Positions 1-10,514 of a DNA stretch of 64,000 nt are shown one piece after another; position 1 is the first letter of the stretch, and every line of letters starts with the position of its first letter. Location of the stretch: positions 620,001 through 684,000 of the forward strand of contig CAWAPE010000014.1 in assembly GCA_963783855.1 (NCBI GenBank), given 5' to 3'. The notes under the pieces are model-generated. The model saw nothing but the letters and a program-made list of their open reading frames with translations. It searched no databases and had not been told where the DNA came from. A program made the translations under genes and the position numbers. The DNA comes from JAKAGZ01 sp963783855 (GTDB lineage Bacteria; Bacteroidota; Ignavibacteria; Ignavibacteriales; Ignavibacteriaceae).

Positions 1-787
1 TTGCATGCTCCATTTCTTCTTGCCTTTCTTTTGGTGCAGCATTTTTTTCATTAAACTGAGGTCGTATAAGAATATGGCTTACACGAATTTTTGGCTTTCT
101 ATTTTTTATTTCTGTCACCTTTAAAATATGATAGCCATATTCTGATTTTACAACCTTTGGATAAATTTGACCAATTTTAGTACTATAGATTGCATTTTCT
201 AAAGATATGGGTAAGTTACCGCCTGTGACATAATAAATATCGCCGCCATGTGATTTGGTGTATTTATCTTGGGAATATTTCGCAGCCATTTTTGAAAAAT
301 CAGCACCGTTTTTAATGCTGTCGAGAACGGAGTTGGCCAGCTTGAGTGTATTTTCTTCTTCTCCCTTTTTAGGTGTGAACATAATATGACTTACTCTGTA
401 TTCAACTTTTCTTCGCTCATAGAGTCTTTTAAGATTTGGTTCAATAATGTTTTTTTCGATATAATATTTATTTTTAATCTGGTCTATGTATTCACTTACT
501 TCCTTCAGAACGTCGGGTGATTTATCATATCCTTTTGAATATCCATCGGCTAATTTCATTCTATAGACGAGGTATAGGTTTAAAAAATCTTTTAGACTCG
601 AAAGACTGTCTTCATTTGCATTACCTGAACCAGCACCATTTTTTGCGTAAGCTTGTTCAAAATCACCTACTGTAATTTTATGGTTATCAAATTTTGCGAT
701 TACTGTATTTTCTCTTTTGCTCTGTCCAAAAACGAGAACTGAAATAAATAATGTAAACAGAAGAATTGAAGAAGTTCTGGATAACAT
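1..787 (-). CDS. SurA/PpiC-like peptidyl-prolyl cis-trans isomerase, 3' end cut by window
   Basis: Minus-strand reading frame open from the ATG at 785-787 to the window edge, giving 262 residues of an incomplete protein. It begins with a signal peptide (MLSRTSSILLF... ending near VFGQ), then an N-terminal helical chaperone-like part. A first parvulin domain starts around residue 128 (VEYRVSHIMF, later GADFSKMA, SHGGD and YGYHILKV). A second parvulin domain is starting at about residue 235 (RVSHILIRPQ) when the window ends. Tandem rotamase domains after an export signal are the SurA layout, so a periplasmic foldase for outer-membrane proteins is the expected role. It lies 129 bp upstream of metG in the same direction. 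Domain assignment is confident; exact orthology to surA is inference. Confidence 0.85.
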   Translation of the reverse strand, partial: MLSRTSSILLFTLFISVLVFGQSKRENTVIAKFDNHKITVGDFEQAYAKNGAGSGNANEDSLSSLKDFLNLYLVYRMKLADGYSKGYDKSPDVLKEVSEYIDQIKNKYYIEKNIIEPNLKRLYERRKVEYRVSHIMFTPKKGEEENTLKLANSVLDSIKNGADFSKMAAKYSQDKYTKSHGGDIYYVTGGNLPISLENAIYSTKIGQIYPKVVKSEYGYHILKVTEIKNRKPKIRVSHILIRPQFNEKNAAPKERQEEMEHA

Positions 788-916
788 GTAAATATACTCC
801 TTTACTGAATGCTGTATAAAAATCGATAATAAACGTTAATTTTAGTAATAGACCCTAATAAAATCAAGGTAATTGAATTACGATCAACCGGACTATCCGG
901 AAATAATTATATGTTT

Positions 917-2959
917 TTATTTGACGCGTGTTCCAACTTTGACAGAATTATCCACAGAAAGTAAATTTACTTTTCCGTTCTCATCATCTACTGCCAGAAC
1001 CATGCCCTGTGATTCCAGCCCCATAAGTTTTGCAGGCTTCAGGTTAGCAACAATTATAACTCGTTTGTTTATAAGATCTTCCGGTAAGTAATGTTTTGAA
1101 ATACCGGCTATAACCTGCCTTTCTTCCTTATCAAGTTTTACTCTTAATTTCATTAACTTTTCACTTTTTTCAACCTTTTCGGCACTGATAACTTCAGCAA
1201 CTTTTAATTGCACTTTAAAAAAATCATCAATGGTTATAGTTTCATCTTTTGGGGCTTCTTTTACTGTTTCATCATTATTAAGTTTTTTTGTCTGCTCTTC
1301 GATCATATCGTCCTCAATCTTTGGAAAAATTATTTCTGCTTTATTCAATTGGTGCCCTGCTTTCAAATTTTCATTACCGCACTCATCCCAGGCAGCTGGT
1401 TTTATATTTAACATTTTGAATATTTTTTCAGAAGAAAACGGAATTACAGGACTGAATATTTCTGCAAGAGTATAAATTGCCTGCATACAAACGTAAAGAG
1501 TTGTTCCACATCTTTCTTTATCTGACTTAATAGTTTTCCAGGGTTCAGAATCATTGAAATATTTATTGCATGCTCTTGCGAGGTTCATCGATTCGAAAAC
1601 TCCATCTTTTACTTTATATTTCTCGAAATAGGAACCGATTTTTGATGGAGAAGCGGAAATTATATTAAGCATTTCATTGTCTATAGAATCCATTTTTCCC
1701 CTGGCAGGAACTTTGCCATCGAAGTGTTTATGAACAAAAGTAAATGTTCGATTTATAAAATTCCCAAGTATGTCAGCCAGCTCGCTGTTGTTTCTCAACT
1801 GGAATTCCTTCCAGTAAAAATCTGTGTCGCGTGTTTCCGGCAAATTAGCTGCCAGCGTGTAACGTAGCGGATCAGCAGGGAAGAGTTTCAGAAAATCAAT
1901 AACATCGATTCCCCAGTTCCTGCTTTTGGAAAATTTTTTCCCTTCAAAATTTAAAAATTCGTTTGCAGGCACATTTTGTGGAAGAACAAATTTCTCATTT
2001 TCTCCTTCATTCCATGCCATAAGCATTGCCGGGAAAACTATGCAGTGAAATACAACATTGTCTTTTCCGATGAACGCAACGTATTTTGTTTCGGGATCCT
2101 GCCAGTATTTTTTCCAGAGACTTTTATCACCTCTTTTTTGTGATAGTTCTTTCGTTGCTGAAATGTAACCGAGTACGGCGTCAAACCATACATAAAGTAC
2201 CTTGCCTTCAGCATTGTTTACCGGAACTTTCACACCCCAGTCCAGGTCCCTTGTTACCGCACGATCTCTTAATCCATCCTTGAACCATCCACGGCAATAC
2301 TGTAGCACGTTTTCTTTCCAGCCATATTTTTTATTCATCTCGTCAATGTATTGTTCAAGTTTTGGCTGGTATTTGCCAAGGGGGAAAAACCAGTGAGATG
2401 TTTCTTTAAGTAATGGAGTTTCACCGGTTATTTTGCTTTTCGGATTTTTTAATTCTGATGGATCATAAAGAGCACCGCAGTTTTCACATTCATCGCTTCT
2501 TGCTTCCTCGTTGCCGCAATTCGGGCAGGTTCCTTCGACATAACGGTCGGGCAAAAACATTTTAGCTTTTTCATCATAAAACTGCATTGATTTTTTTTCG
2601 TTGAGAATGCCGCGGTTGAAAAATTCCAGGAAGAATTCTTTAGCGGTTTCATGATGCAAAGGCAGGCTGGTACGTGAATAAATATCGAAACTCATTCCAA
2701 ATTTTTCAAAAGCTTCTTTATTAATTTTATGAAACCTGTCAATTATTACTTTGGGTTTCACTCCTTCTTTATCTGCTGTTATGGTAATGGGAACACCATG
2801 CTCATCGGAGCCGCATATATAAAGAATGTCGCTTCCTTTTAATCTTTTATATCTTACGAAAATATCTGCAGGCAGATAGGCGCCGCTTAAATGTCCTAAG
2901 TGAATCGGACCATTTACATAAGGAAGTGCGGATGTTACCAGAATTTTCTCTTTAGACAA
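917..2959 (-). CDS. metG: Methionyl-tRNA synthetase
   Basis: 680-residue class I aminoacyl-tRNA synthetase that charges tRNA-Met, cytosolic. The HIGH signature appears as HLGH at residues 20-23 and the KMSKS loop as KFSKS near residue 342. Between them a zinc knuckle has cysteines at about 145, 148, 158 and 161 (CPNC...CENC), as in the long bacterial MetG form. The last ~110 residues (from about VQLKVAEVISAEKVEKS) are the EMAP/Trbp111-like tRNA-binding domain that ends many MetG proteins and mediates dimerisation. Length and domain order are complete. It stands between a PPIase gene and an ABC ATPase gene with gaps of 129 and 138 bp, so it is probably transcribed on its own. Confidence 0.97.
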   Translation of the reverse strand: MSKEKILVTSALPYVNGPIHLGHLSGAYLPADIFVRYKRLKGSDILYICGSDEHGVPITITADKEGVKPKVIIDRFHKINKEAFEKFGMSFDIYSRTSLPLHHETAKEFFLEFFNRGILNEKKSMQFYDEKAKMFLPDRYVEGTCPNCGNEEARSDECENCGALYDPSELKNPKSKITGETPLLKETSHWFFPLGKYQPKLEQYIDEMNKKYGWKENVLQYCRGWFKDGLRDRAVTRDLDWGVKVPVNNAEGKVLYVWFDAVLGYISATKELSQKRGDKSLWKKYWQDPETKYVAFIGKDNVVFHCIVFPAMLMAWNEGENEKFVLPQNVPANEFLNFEGKKFSKSRNWGIDVIDFLKLFPADPLRYTLAANLPETRDTDFYWKEFQLRNNSELADILGNFINRTFTFVHKHFDGKVPARGKMDSIDNEMLNIISASPSKIGSYFEKYKVKDGVFESMNLARACNKYFNDSEPWKTIKSDKERCGTTLYVCMQAIYTLAEIFSPVIPFSSEKIFKMLNIKPAAWDECGNENLKAGHQLNKAEIIFPKIEDDMIEEQTKKLNNDETVKEAPKDETITIDDFFKVQLKVAEVISAEKVEKSEKLMKLRVKLDKEERQVIAGISKHYLPEDLINKRVIIVANLKPAKLMGLESQGMVLAVDDENGKVNLLSVDNSVKVGTRVK

Positions 2960-3097
2960 ATTTTACCCGTTTTTCTTGAAATTTTGCGAATTCAAATATA
3001 AGGATTTTTTCCTTCCAATTTGCAGGTAAGACTGGTTCAAAAATTGAAATTTTGTTAGAAAATAAGCAAAAAAGCAAGGATTTGTTGGCCAGTTCCT

Positions 3098-3829
3098 TCA
3101 GGCACCTGTTCGTTTAATAAAATCAACAATAATTCCGTCCTTAGACTTCAATAACTCGTCCGGAGTTCCGTAGAAATGGATTTTTCCGTCGTGCATCATT
3201 GCGACCTGTGCGGCCACATTTTTTACACTGTACATATCGTGAGTAACTACGATTGAGGTTACTTTTATTTTTTCGCTTAGTTCTTTGATTAGCTTGTCAA
3301 TGGAATCTGACATAATTGGATCAAGTCCCGTTGTGGGCTCATCGTAAAGAATATATTCCGGATTTGTAACCAGCGCCCTTGCCAGTCCTGCTCTCTTTTT
3401 CATTCCACCTGAAAGTTCTGCCGGCTTGATGCTAAGAGATTCCTTTAACCCGACGAGATCGAGTTTTTCGGCAACAATTTTACTTATCTCGTCTTTAGAA
3501 TAAATCTTATTCGATTCAACAAGCGGGAGGGCTACATTTTCCCCGACTGTCATAGAATCGAAAAGGGCGGCGCCCTGGAAAAGAAATCCGAATTTTTTCC
3601 TTAATTCGTATAGTTCAGCCTGGTTCAGATCATTTACTATTTTATTGTCTAACTTTACATAACCTTCGTCCGGCATCATTAAACCGACGATATGCTTTAA
3701 CAACACACTTTTACCACACCCACTTCTGCCAATAATAACAATCGTTTCCCCCGGGTGTATCTCTAGATTTACACCCTGTAACACTTTATTTTTTCCAAAA
3801 CTTTTATGGAGGTTTTTAATTTCTATCAT
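3098..3829 (-). CDS. ABC transporter ATP-binding protein, MlaF-like (Mce/phospholipid type)
   Basis: 243-residue ATPase subunit. Walker A is GRSGCGKS at residues 34-41, the signature is LSGGMKKR, Walker B is ILYDEPT followed by TGLDP, and the H-loop lies in VVTHDM. The segment KKFGFLFQGAALFDSMTV is typical of MlaF, the ATPase of Mce-linked lipid transport across the envelope. The permease (MlaE) and Mce (MlaD) partners are not in the window; the gene downstream is an unrelated MFS transporter 92 bp away on the same strand. Family membership is firm; the lipid substrate is inferred from similarity of these motifs to MlaF. Confidence 0.88.
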   Translation of the reverse strand: MIEIKNLHKSFGKNKVLQGVNLEIHPGETIVIIGRSGCGKSVLLKHIVGLMMPDEGYVKLDNKIVNDLNQAELYELRKKFGFLFQGAALFDSMTVGENVALPLVESNKIYSKDEISKIVAEKLDLVGLKESLSIKPAELSGGMKKRAGLARALVTNPEYILYDEPTTGLDPIMSDSIDKLIKELSEKIKVTSIVVTHDMYSVKNVAAQVAMMHDGKIHFYGTPDELLKSKDGIIVDFIKRTGA

Positions 3830-3921
3830 TTGAATATCTAAATATTACAACCTTAAAATAATGAAATTATATCATTTTAATAAGTAAGGAGGAGATAAGG
3901 TTCTTATTTACCGGAACATTA

Positions 3922-5082
3922 TCAGGTCTTTATATTTGAAAGCCGGAGTATAAACGGAATTGAAAAAACCGAAAGGATTGTAACCACTATATATGTATCG
4001 TGCATCCCGATTAAATCGCTGGAAAGGCCGATAAGAAGAGTGGTGATTGAAGTAATCGCGAAATTTATTGTCATATAAATTCCATTAATGAAAGAAAGCC
4101 TCTCAGATTTAATATCAAGTAATTCTGCCAGCAGAACAGGATTTGTGGCAAACAAAACCAAACCGATTAAAATCAGAATAGGAAAGTCCCAGAAGCCGGG
4201 TAATAATAAAAAGCCCGCCATTAATACCGGGATAGAGGTTGCCATTATTAGCAGTGTGGTTTTTCTGCCAATTTTATCAGAAATAGTTCCGGAAAGAAAA
4301 GTACCGGCTCCTCCGGCAAATTGTAATACTGAAAGAGAAATTCCCGCCATCCAGAGGCTTTCACCTTTAACAGAAAGATAAGTCGGAAGAAATGCAGTTA
4401 GTGCGCTTTTTAAAATCAATGTAAAAAAAAGAATACCCGACATATTCAGGAAAACACGCGAATGTTCTTTAAATGTCTGAAGGATTCCTGAGTCAACTTT
4501 TGCTTTTTGAAGGTCCTGAGAGATTTTTATCTTCTTGAATTTGAAATAAAGAAATATGCTTGCCGCAAGTCCGAATGGGAACAACCTGTACGTACCTTCA
4601 AGTCCCCATATTGAAATACCTCCAAGAATAACCAACGGACCGACACCTCTCGCTATTTCTCCACCAAGCATGAAAAAACTCATTCCTTTACCAACGCGTC
4701 TGCCTGCAACGTGTTTTACCATAACCGGCGCAGGTACGTGAAACATAGAGGCACTTATTCCCATTATGAAAAGAAGAATTGCTATTACAGCGTAACTCGG
4801 CGCCGCTCCCAATAAACTCATGGTTGATGCCGTTAGCAGGGGAGCGATGATTAGAAGGTAACGCACGCTAACTTTGTCTGCAATAATTCCAACAAGCGGA
4901 TTCATAAGGGAAGGAAGATTCTGAATTACAGTTAAAAGTCCTGCGAGTGAATAAGATAAACTGAATTTCTCGATTAAAAGCGGAAGCACCGGTGCAAGGA
5001 ATGCGGAATAAACATCGTGAACAAAATGCGCCCCGGCAATTAGTACAATATTTTCTGTCTGGAATTTTTTCTGTTCGGCCAT
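3922..5082 (-). CDS. MFS transporter, fosmidomycin-resistance (FSR)-like
   Basis: 386-residue integral membrane protein with about twelve hydrophobic segments in two six-helix halves. The cytoplasmic loop 2-3 motif is recognisable as GIIADKVSVRYLL, and its repeat in the second half is SGTISDKIGRKTT. The N-terminus (AGAHFVHDVYSAFLAPVLPLL) and the MFHVPAP stretch resemble the FSR branch of the major facilitator superfamily, proton-driven exporters of small drugs. The substrate cannot be read from sequence. The start ATG lies at 5080-5082. It sits 267 bp downstream of the TonB-like gene on the same strand, with a palindromic repeat element between them. Confidence 0.85.
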   Translation of the reverse strand: MAEQKKFQTENIVLIAGAHFVHDVYSAFLAPVLPLLIEKFSLSYSLAGLLTVIQNLPSLMNPLVGIIADKVSVRYLLIIAPLLTASTMSLLGAAPSYAVIAILLFIMGISASMFHVPAPVMVKHVAGRRVGKGMSFFMLGGEIARGVGPLVILGGISIWGLEGTYRLFPFGLAASIFLYFKFKKIKISQDLQKAKVDSGILQTFKEHSRVFLNMSGILFFTLILKSALTAFLPTYLSVKGESLWMAGISLSVLQFAGGAGTFLSGTISDKIGRKTTLLIMATSIPVLMAGFLLLPGFWDFPILILIGLVLFATNPVLLAELLDIKSERLSFINGIYMTINFAITSITTLLIGLSSDLIGMHDTYIVVTILSVFSIPFILRLSNIKT

Positions 5083-5231
5083 TTTATCCGGCTAAGATTA
5101 TAAAATATTAATAAATAATTACTAAAATAGGCAGATAAGAATATAAAAAATAAAATTTGTTTATGCCGGTGCTATAGTTAAAATATTATCTGTTAGATGA
5201 TATAAAAAGATAAAGGATTCTTCATAAGTTC

Positions 5232-5311
5232 TGTCATTTCGAATCCGTCAGCGGACGGGTGAGAAATCTTAATTCAAACGGGAAAGATTTCTCCCTGCGG
5301 TCGAAATGACA
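5232..5311. repeat. Palindromic intergenic element (TGTCATTTCGA type)
   Basis: An 80-bp stem-loop element bounded by a perfect 11-bp inverted repeat: TGTCATTTCGA at 5232-5242 and TCGAAATGACA at 5301-5311. An inner inverted repeat, GAGAAATCTT at 5261-5270 and AAGATTTCTC at 5284-5293, makes a second arm. The 267-bp gap 5083-5349 contains no other recognisable feature. A related element is at 53391-53477, so this looks like a dispersed non-coding repeat rather than a gene-specific terminator. Confidence 0.7.
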
Positions 5312-5349
5312 CGCCGACGGTTCACAAATTTAAAAAGGGAATGATATAT

Positions 5350-5973
5350 TCAATTAAACCGGTACGTCTTTTCAACCCAGTAAACGATTTTATTGTTTTT
5401 AATTTTTACGGGTTCCCATTTTGATTTGTATGCAGCCGTAATAACGCTTTTGAGGCACTGCTGTGAACCGGTCGTATTCGCGAGAACTTTATGCTCAATT
5501 ACTTTCCCGTCTGTTCCGATTTTTAATTTCATCTCAATATATCCTTTAAAATCTTCATCCGAATTTTGAGGAAGTACTTCCAGAATTTGTCTCGGGGCAA
5601 AAGAAAGCAGGGGGGCGTCTGGATTTTCACCACTGCCGGAACTATTTGAATTCCCGTTTCTGTTCCCTGAATTTTCAGCATTTGTCAACGAGGCAATTTC
5701 TTCATCCGGCAAAATTTCAGGTTCGTCTGTAATATCCGGCACAAAAATTTTTGGTGTCGGCGGCTTGGGATTTGCAATGTTTTTTTGTGTTGAATTAGGA
5801 GCGATATCATTTATAGTAAATAAAAGCGATTGATATTCCATTGGCTGGCGTTCGGGCGGTGCAATATGGGGAAAGAATAAAAACAAAATAATACAAATTG
5901 AAAGGCTTGCGATAAGGCTTAATTTGAAATTTATTTTGTATTCTTTCTTTAATATCTTAAATCGCTTAGTCAT
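5350..5973 (-). CDS. TonB-like energy transducer protein (TonB C-terminal domain)
   Basis: 207 residues. A basic N-terminus (MTKRFKILKKEYK) is followed by one membrane segment at about residues 18-35, then a Pro/Ser/Asn/Gly-rich periplasmic linker (about 40-125). A C-terminal domain from about 128 (VLPQNSDEDFKGYIEMKLKI, then DGKVIEHKVLANTTG and SKWEPVKI) matches the TonB C-terminal fold. Classic TonB couples ExbBD to outer-membrane receptors, but no exbB or exbD is nearby. Single copies of this type in Bacteroidota-related genomes often sit beside unrelated secreted proteins. The gene begins 13 bp after the end of the GWxTD gene at 5987-8194, so the two are probably co-transcribed, which suggests a shared envelope role (inference). 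Confidence 0.75.
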   Translation of the reverse strand: MTKRFKILKKEYKINFKLSLIASLSICIILFLFFPHIAPPERQPMEYQSLLFTINDIAPNSTQKNIANPKPPTPKIFVPDITDEPEILPDEEIASLTNAENSGNRNGNSNSSGSGENPDAPLLSFAPRQILEVLPQNSDEDFKGYIEMKLKIGTDGKVIEHKVLANTTGSQQCLKSVITAAYKSKWEPVKIKNNKIVYWVEKTYRFN

Positions 5974-5986
5974 AAGCCCGCTTGAT

Positions 5987-8194
5987 TTATTTCCAGGTTA
6001 GTTCAGTCCTTTGTTCTGTTTCTTTCCCGGAAATATTATCAATTATTTTTACAGTTAAAACATAGTCCCCCGGTTCATAGTCACTCATATCAAGTTGCAG
6101 GTAAACCTGGCTGTTTCTGTCTTCAGTCTGATAATTGCTGGTTAAGGAAACCTGTTTTTGTTCGTTATCAAGTCCGATAGTTTTTAATACAGGCGTAAAT
6201 ATTTTGCCTAGTAAACCTTTAGTTTCTTTTTTCTGTAGAATAATATTTTGTCTAAAATCAGTTGTTCCTTTACCGGCCAGACTGAGATTATAAACTTCAT
6301 AATAAATATATAAATCCTGACCTTTTGAAAAGATAGATGTTGGGTTTGGGAGAATTGAAATATCTCTCCTCTTTATAGTTCCTTCGTCAGGGCTTCTGTT
6401 AATATTTGAAGCTAATAAAATATCACTTAAGGTTAGTGATATATTATCAAAACTTTTTACTATATAATTTCCGTGATAAGCGGCAACACCTTTGTCAGCC
6501 GTTCTGAGAATTTCAAAAGAGATATTCCCGGTGTCTGGTTTTGTTTTTATTTCTATTGAATTTACAATTATATTTCCTGAATCCGGGATGGAAATCCTAT
6601 TCCGGGTATTTAGAGATTCTATGTCCTTTACATTATATGCAATTTTATTGAAGTAATTATCGAAAAAGTAAAGTCCGGTTTTATGTTCATAATTATATTT
6701 TGAATCAGAAACCGACTTATCGTCAGATTTTATTCCATAGCTGACATAAACATCGGTTAAATTGTTTGAAGTGAGGTCTTTAAATTGTCGTATATTGTAA
6801 GGTACATTGAGTTCCGGACCGGCAAATATTGGTACATAAGCTTCTTTCTCATCTGCAAGTAAATCAGCCGCAAAATCCTGCGTTTTGACGTTGGCATATT
6901 GGTAATTTCCATTTCTGAATTCGTCGGCAAATGAAAAGATTTTATCTTCATAAACCCATATATCGGTTACTGGTTTATTAAAATATTGATTCATGCTAGC
7001 TTCGCCCCGGAAACGAAATCTAAACGGCGGGATTCCATATCTAATAACTGTAATTCCACGATCAGTTTGCCAGCCTTTATAATTTGGAGTTGTAAACCTT
7101 AAATTTGCATATGCTACTCTAGAATAATGTTCTAGTAATCTTTCATTATAGGGAGTAAGATTCAAAGGATCCCTTGCAAACCAAAATAGTTTAATAATTT
7201 TTTTGAATTCACTTTCATTGATATTTCCCATATCATTTTCCAGGAAAGGCCCTACAAGAATTTTTGCAGAATTATATGTGAAGTCTTCCCGTTCAGATCC
7301 ACTCATTAATAAAATAGCTTTTGCAAATTCTGCATATGCAAGATCTGGATAATAGCTTCTATAGTACAAAAGCCCGAGTTCAAGATGAGCATCTTTATAA
7401 TCGGGAAATATCCTGGTGAGTTGGACAAGGTATTTTATACCCTTTTGAGGCTGATTGTTATCTTCATATATCGTACTTAGGGTAAGATAAGGCCCTGGGG
7501 TTAGAGAATCATAATAGATAGACTTTATTAAGGATTTTTCTGCAAGATTAAAATCCTCTTCTGCAAATACATTAAGGCTTGTTAATGTAATTTTATTTAA
7601 ATCGTATTTTTGATTTAGTCTTGTTATACCCAATTTACGATTTTTAACTATTTGCTTAGTAACATTTATTATCCCACTTAGTAAGTTGGTACTATTTGTA
7701 TGTTTTTGTGCTGAATTATGAAATTCAAGAAATTCATTAGCTTTTACTTTTCCAAACCCTGCTAATGCCAATGCATTAGTGCTATCCATTTCCAAAACCT
7801 TTAGATATTGATTCTTTGCATCTTTTTCTGATATAAGTTCTGTACCTCTGAATTCTTTAGCTAAAGCTAAAGCAAGTGAGGCATAGAACAATCTGTATTT
7901 AATATTATTTGGATCTAGCTTAATAGCATTTTTAATATGATCTCTAGCGATATTCCACATAGCATGAGTAGTATCTGCCATATAAACTCTTGTCAGTTCA
8001 TATTCGGCAGGCGCGTTGTCCTCTTCTCTCACAGATTTTTTGAAAAGAGATTTAGCTGTTTCAAAATCATTTTTTAAAAGTGAATTTAATCCCTGCCTGT
8101 AATATTTAACCGATTGAGTGTCTTCTGTTTGAGCGGAGATTGATGAAATAGCTATGCTAATGATCAAAAATGTAAATAAGAAAAATAATTTCAT
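5987..8194 (-). CDS. GWxTD domain-containing TPR secreted protein (array copy 1)
   Basis: 735 residues starting at the ATG at 8192-8194. A signal peptide (MKLFFLFTFLIISIAISS, cut near SAQ) is followed by tetratricopeptide-like helical repeats (about 30-310, for example YYRQGLNSLLKNDFETAKSL). The GWxTD motif is present as GWQTDRG at about residues 374-380, then RYGIPP, as in the family of that name. The rest is predicted beta-rich, ending in LTWK. The function of GWxTD proteins is not established; they are exported proteins found in Bacteroidota, Ignavibacteria and Acidobacteria. This copy is intact. Its first ~65 codons and its last ~50 codons are nearly identical in DNA to the broken neighbouring copy, so the array has been duplicated or gene-converted recently. 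Confidence 0.88.
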   Translation of the reverse strand: MKLFFLFTFLIISIAISSISAQTEDTQSVKYYRQGLNSLLKNDFETAKSLFKKSVREEDNAPAEYELTRVYMADTTHAMWNIARDHIKNAIKLDPNNIKYRLFYASLALALAKEFRGTELISEKDAKNQYLKVLEMDSTNALALAGFGKVKANEFLEFHNSAQKHTNSTNLLSGIINVTKQIVKNRKLGITRLNQKYDLNKITLTSLNVFAEEDFNLAEKSLIKSIYYDSLTPGPYLTLSTIYEDNNQPQKGIKYLVQLTRIFPDYKDAHLELGLLYYRSYYPDLAYAEFAKAILLMSGSEREDFTYNSAKILVGPFLENDMGNINESEFKKIIKLFWFARDPLNLTPYNERLLEHYSRVAYANLRFTTPNYKGWQTDRGITVIRYGIPPFRFRFRGEASMNQYFNKPVTDIWVYEDKIFSFADEFRNGNYQYANVKTQDFAADLLADEKEAYVPIFAGPELNVPYNIRQFKDLTSNNLTDVYVSYGIKSDDKSVSDSKYNYEHKTGLYFFDNYFNKIAYNVKDIESLNTRNRISIPDSGNIIVNSIEIKTKPDTGNISFEILRTADKGVAAYHGNYIVKSFDNISLTLSDILLASNINRSPDEGTIKRRDISILPNPTSIFSKGQDLYIYYEVYNLSLAGKGTTDFRQNIILQKKETKGLLGKIFTPVLKTIGLDNEQKQVSLTSNYQTEDRNSQVYLQLDMSDYEPGDYVLTVKIIDNISGKETEQRTELTWK

Positions 8195-8366
8195 ATAGGC
8201 CCCTAAATCAGAACGAATTTTTATCTCCAGGTTAGTTCAGTCCTTTGTTCTGTTTCTTTCCCGGAAATATTATCAATTATTTTTACAGTTAAAACATAGT
8301 TTCCCGTTTCATAATCACTCATATCAAGTTGCAGGTAAACCTGGCTGTCTTTGTCTTTTGTCTGAT
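7996..8366. repeat. Direct repeat A of the GWxTD array (gene-junction unit)
   Basis: About 370 bp covering the 5' end of array copy 1, the 26-bp gap, and the 3' end of copy 2. It is nearly identical to 10307-10680 apart from a few substitutions and several single-base indels. Shared landmarks include the run TATAGGCCCCTAAAT just upstream of each start codon and CCAGGTTAGTTCAGTCC at each C-terminus. It marks a tandem duplication with a period of about 2.3 kb. Confidence 0.8.
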
Positions 8367-10514
8367 AGTTGCTGGTTAAAGACAACCTGTTTCTTGTTGT
8401 TATCAATCCCAATAAATTTTAGTACAGGTGAAAGTATATTCCCCAGTATTCCTTCATCATCTTTTTCCTGAAGTACGATGTCTTGCTTAAAGTCAGTTAA
8501 TCCTTTTATATCCTTATCTAAGTTATAAATTTCGTAGTAAATATAAAGGTCATTGTCCTCATTAAAAATTCCCGTTGGGTTTAGAAGTATTGAATAATCT
8601 TTCCTGCTAATTCTTCCTTTTACTTTATTCCCAATTTCAATGTCTGAAGCAAGTATAATATCACTTAAAATTAAATCCTTGGAATTAAAACTTCTTATTT
8701 TGTAATGCCCGTGATAGGCTGCTACTCCATTATCCGAATTTCTCAGAATTTCAAAAGACATATTTCCTGAATCCGGTTTTGCAATAAGTTCGACAGAGTT
8801 TACAAAAAGATTACCTGAATCGGGCGCCTCAATTTTATTTTGCCAGCTAATTGAACTGACACTATCATCTCTAACAGCAAGTTTATTGAAGTAAGAATCA
8901 AAGAAGAAAATTCCAAAGGAATGTTTATAATTTAAATTAACATTTTGGCCTGGGCTCTTTTCTGGTTTTATTCCGTAAGATATAAACAGATCAGTCAGGT
9001 CTCTTCTCTCAGGATTATTAAGTTGAATAACTTTATAAGGGACTCTAAATATAGGCCCATTAAATAATGGAACATATTCTTCTGGTTGCGTTGCTTGGAG
9101 ATCTTCAATAAATTCTTTTGAATCATCCCAATATTGTGCAATTCCTCCACCTCTTCCAACTTTTGAATCCGGACGACTGAATTGAAAATTCCCATTCTTA
9201 AATTCATCAACAAAACCAAATGATTTATTGTGATAAACCCAGACATCAGTTTTAAGCATTTCGACAAATCGCTGTACCTTTCCATCTCATCTCAGGTCGA
9301 TAACGAATTCTTTTGGGCGGTATGCCGTATTTTATAACTGTTATTCCTCTATCAGTTTCCCAGCCACTTAAATTTAGTTGCCAGGAACACTAAATCTTAA
9401 ATTTGCATATGCCACCCGGGTATAATGCTCGAGCAATCTTTCGTTATATGGCGTTAAATGCAAAGGATCTTTTGATTTCCAAAAAACAGAAATAATCTTT
9501 CTGCAATTGTTCTTTTGATAGACCATTAATCTTATCCTTTTACATATTAGGGTTGAGTAAAATTTTCACAGAATTATAAGTAAAATCTTCTCTTTCCAGA
9601 ACACTCATTAAATCCAATCGCTTTTTGATATTCAATAGAGGCGCTGCCCAGCTCTCTGGAACGATAATAAAGTAAGCCAAGTTTAAGATGAGCCTTCCAC
9701 AGACCCAGGCATATAACGTTGTTAACTCTTTGCAAGAATGCTGGATCCCTTTTCCTGGCATATCATTATCTTCAAATATAGAACTGAATGTAAAATATGA
9801 TTTAGGATTAAGTGAATCATATTTAATGGTATTTATTAATACTTTAATCGGCGTAATTAAAATCCTTTTCTGCAACCATATTTAAACTAGAATAATTTAA
9901 TTATTAGGATCATAAAGTTGTTGTGTCTTTACAGTACCTAACTGTCTGTTATTTAAACTTTTTTGCACATTAACTTTTGCATCCTAGTACAATCCCGTCC
10001 CGGTAGCGAATTTTTCACGTGAATTATTAAATTCAAGAAATCATTTGCTTTTATTTCTCCAAGCCTGTTAATGCATACACGTTTGAACTATCAAGTTCAA
10101 GATCTTTTTCATATTGTCTTTTCGCATCATCTTCTGCATTAAGTTCAGTGCCTGCTCATTTTTTAAATAGTGCTACAGACAAGCTTGCCATAAAAAAGTC
10201 CTATAAGTTGCATTATTAGATGATCGAGCTACAATTGCATTCTTTATATGCTCTCTTGAAATATTCCACATTGAATGTGAACTATCTGCCATATATATTT
10301 TTGCAAGTTCATATTCGGCTGGAGCGTTGTCTTCTTCTCTCACAGATTTTTTGAAAAGAGTATTTAGCTGTTTCAAAATCATTTTTTAAAAGTGAATTTA
10401 ATCCTTGCCTGTAATATATAACCGATTGAAGCGTGTCCTTCTGTTTGAGCGGGAGATTGATGAAATAGCTATGCATAATGATCAAAAATGTAAATAATGA
10501 AAAATAATTTCATA
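8221..10514 (-). pseudogene. GWxTD/TPR protein, array copy 2, broken by multiple frameshifts
   Basis: Homologous over its full length to the gene at 5987-8194 but readable only in pieces. The C-terminus is at 8221-8412, a central part at 8324-9259, a TPR part at 9540-9875 and an N-terminal part at 10173-10382. The GWxTD motif survives as GWETDRG (codons at about 9345-9365), but in a different frame from the central piece. Around 8380-8386 one extra base separates the last two pieces. Near the 5' end (10340-10510), comparison with copy 1 shows mostly single added bases (GAGATTT versus GAGTATTT, GCGGAG versus GCGGGAG, ATGCTAATG versus ATGCATAATG). The start ATG (10512-10514) and its upstream sequence are intact. 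It is either a genuinely decaying paralogue or an intact gene with poor consensus in a repeat. Confidence 0.85.
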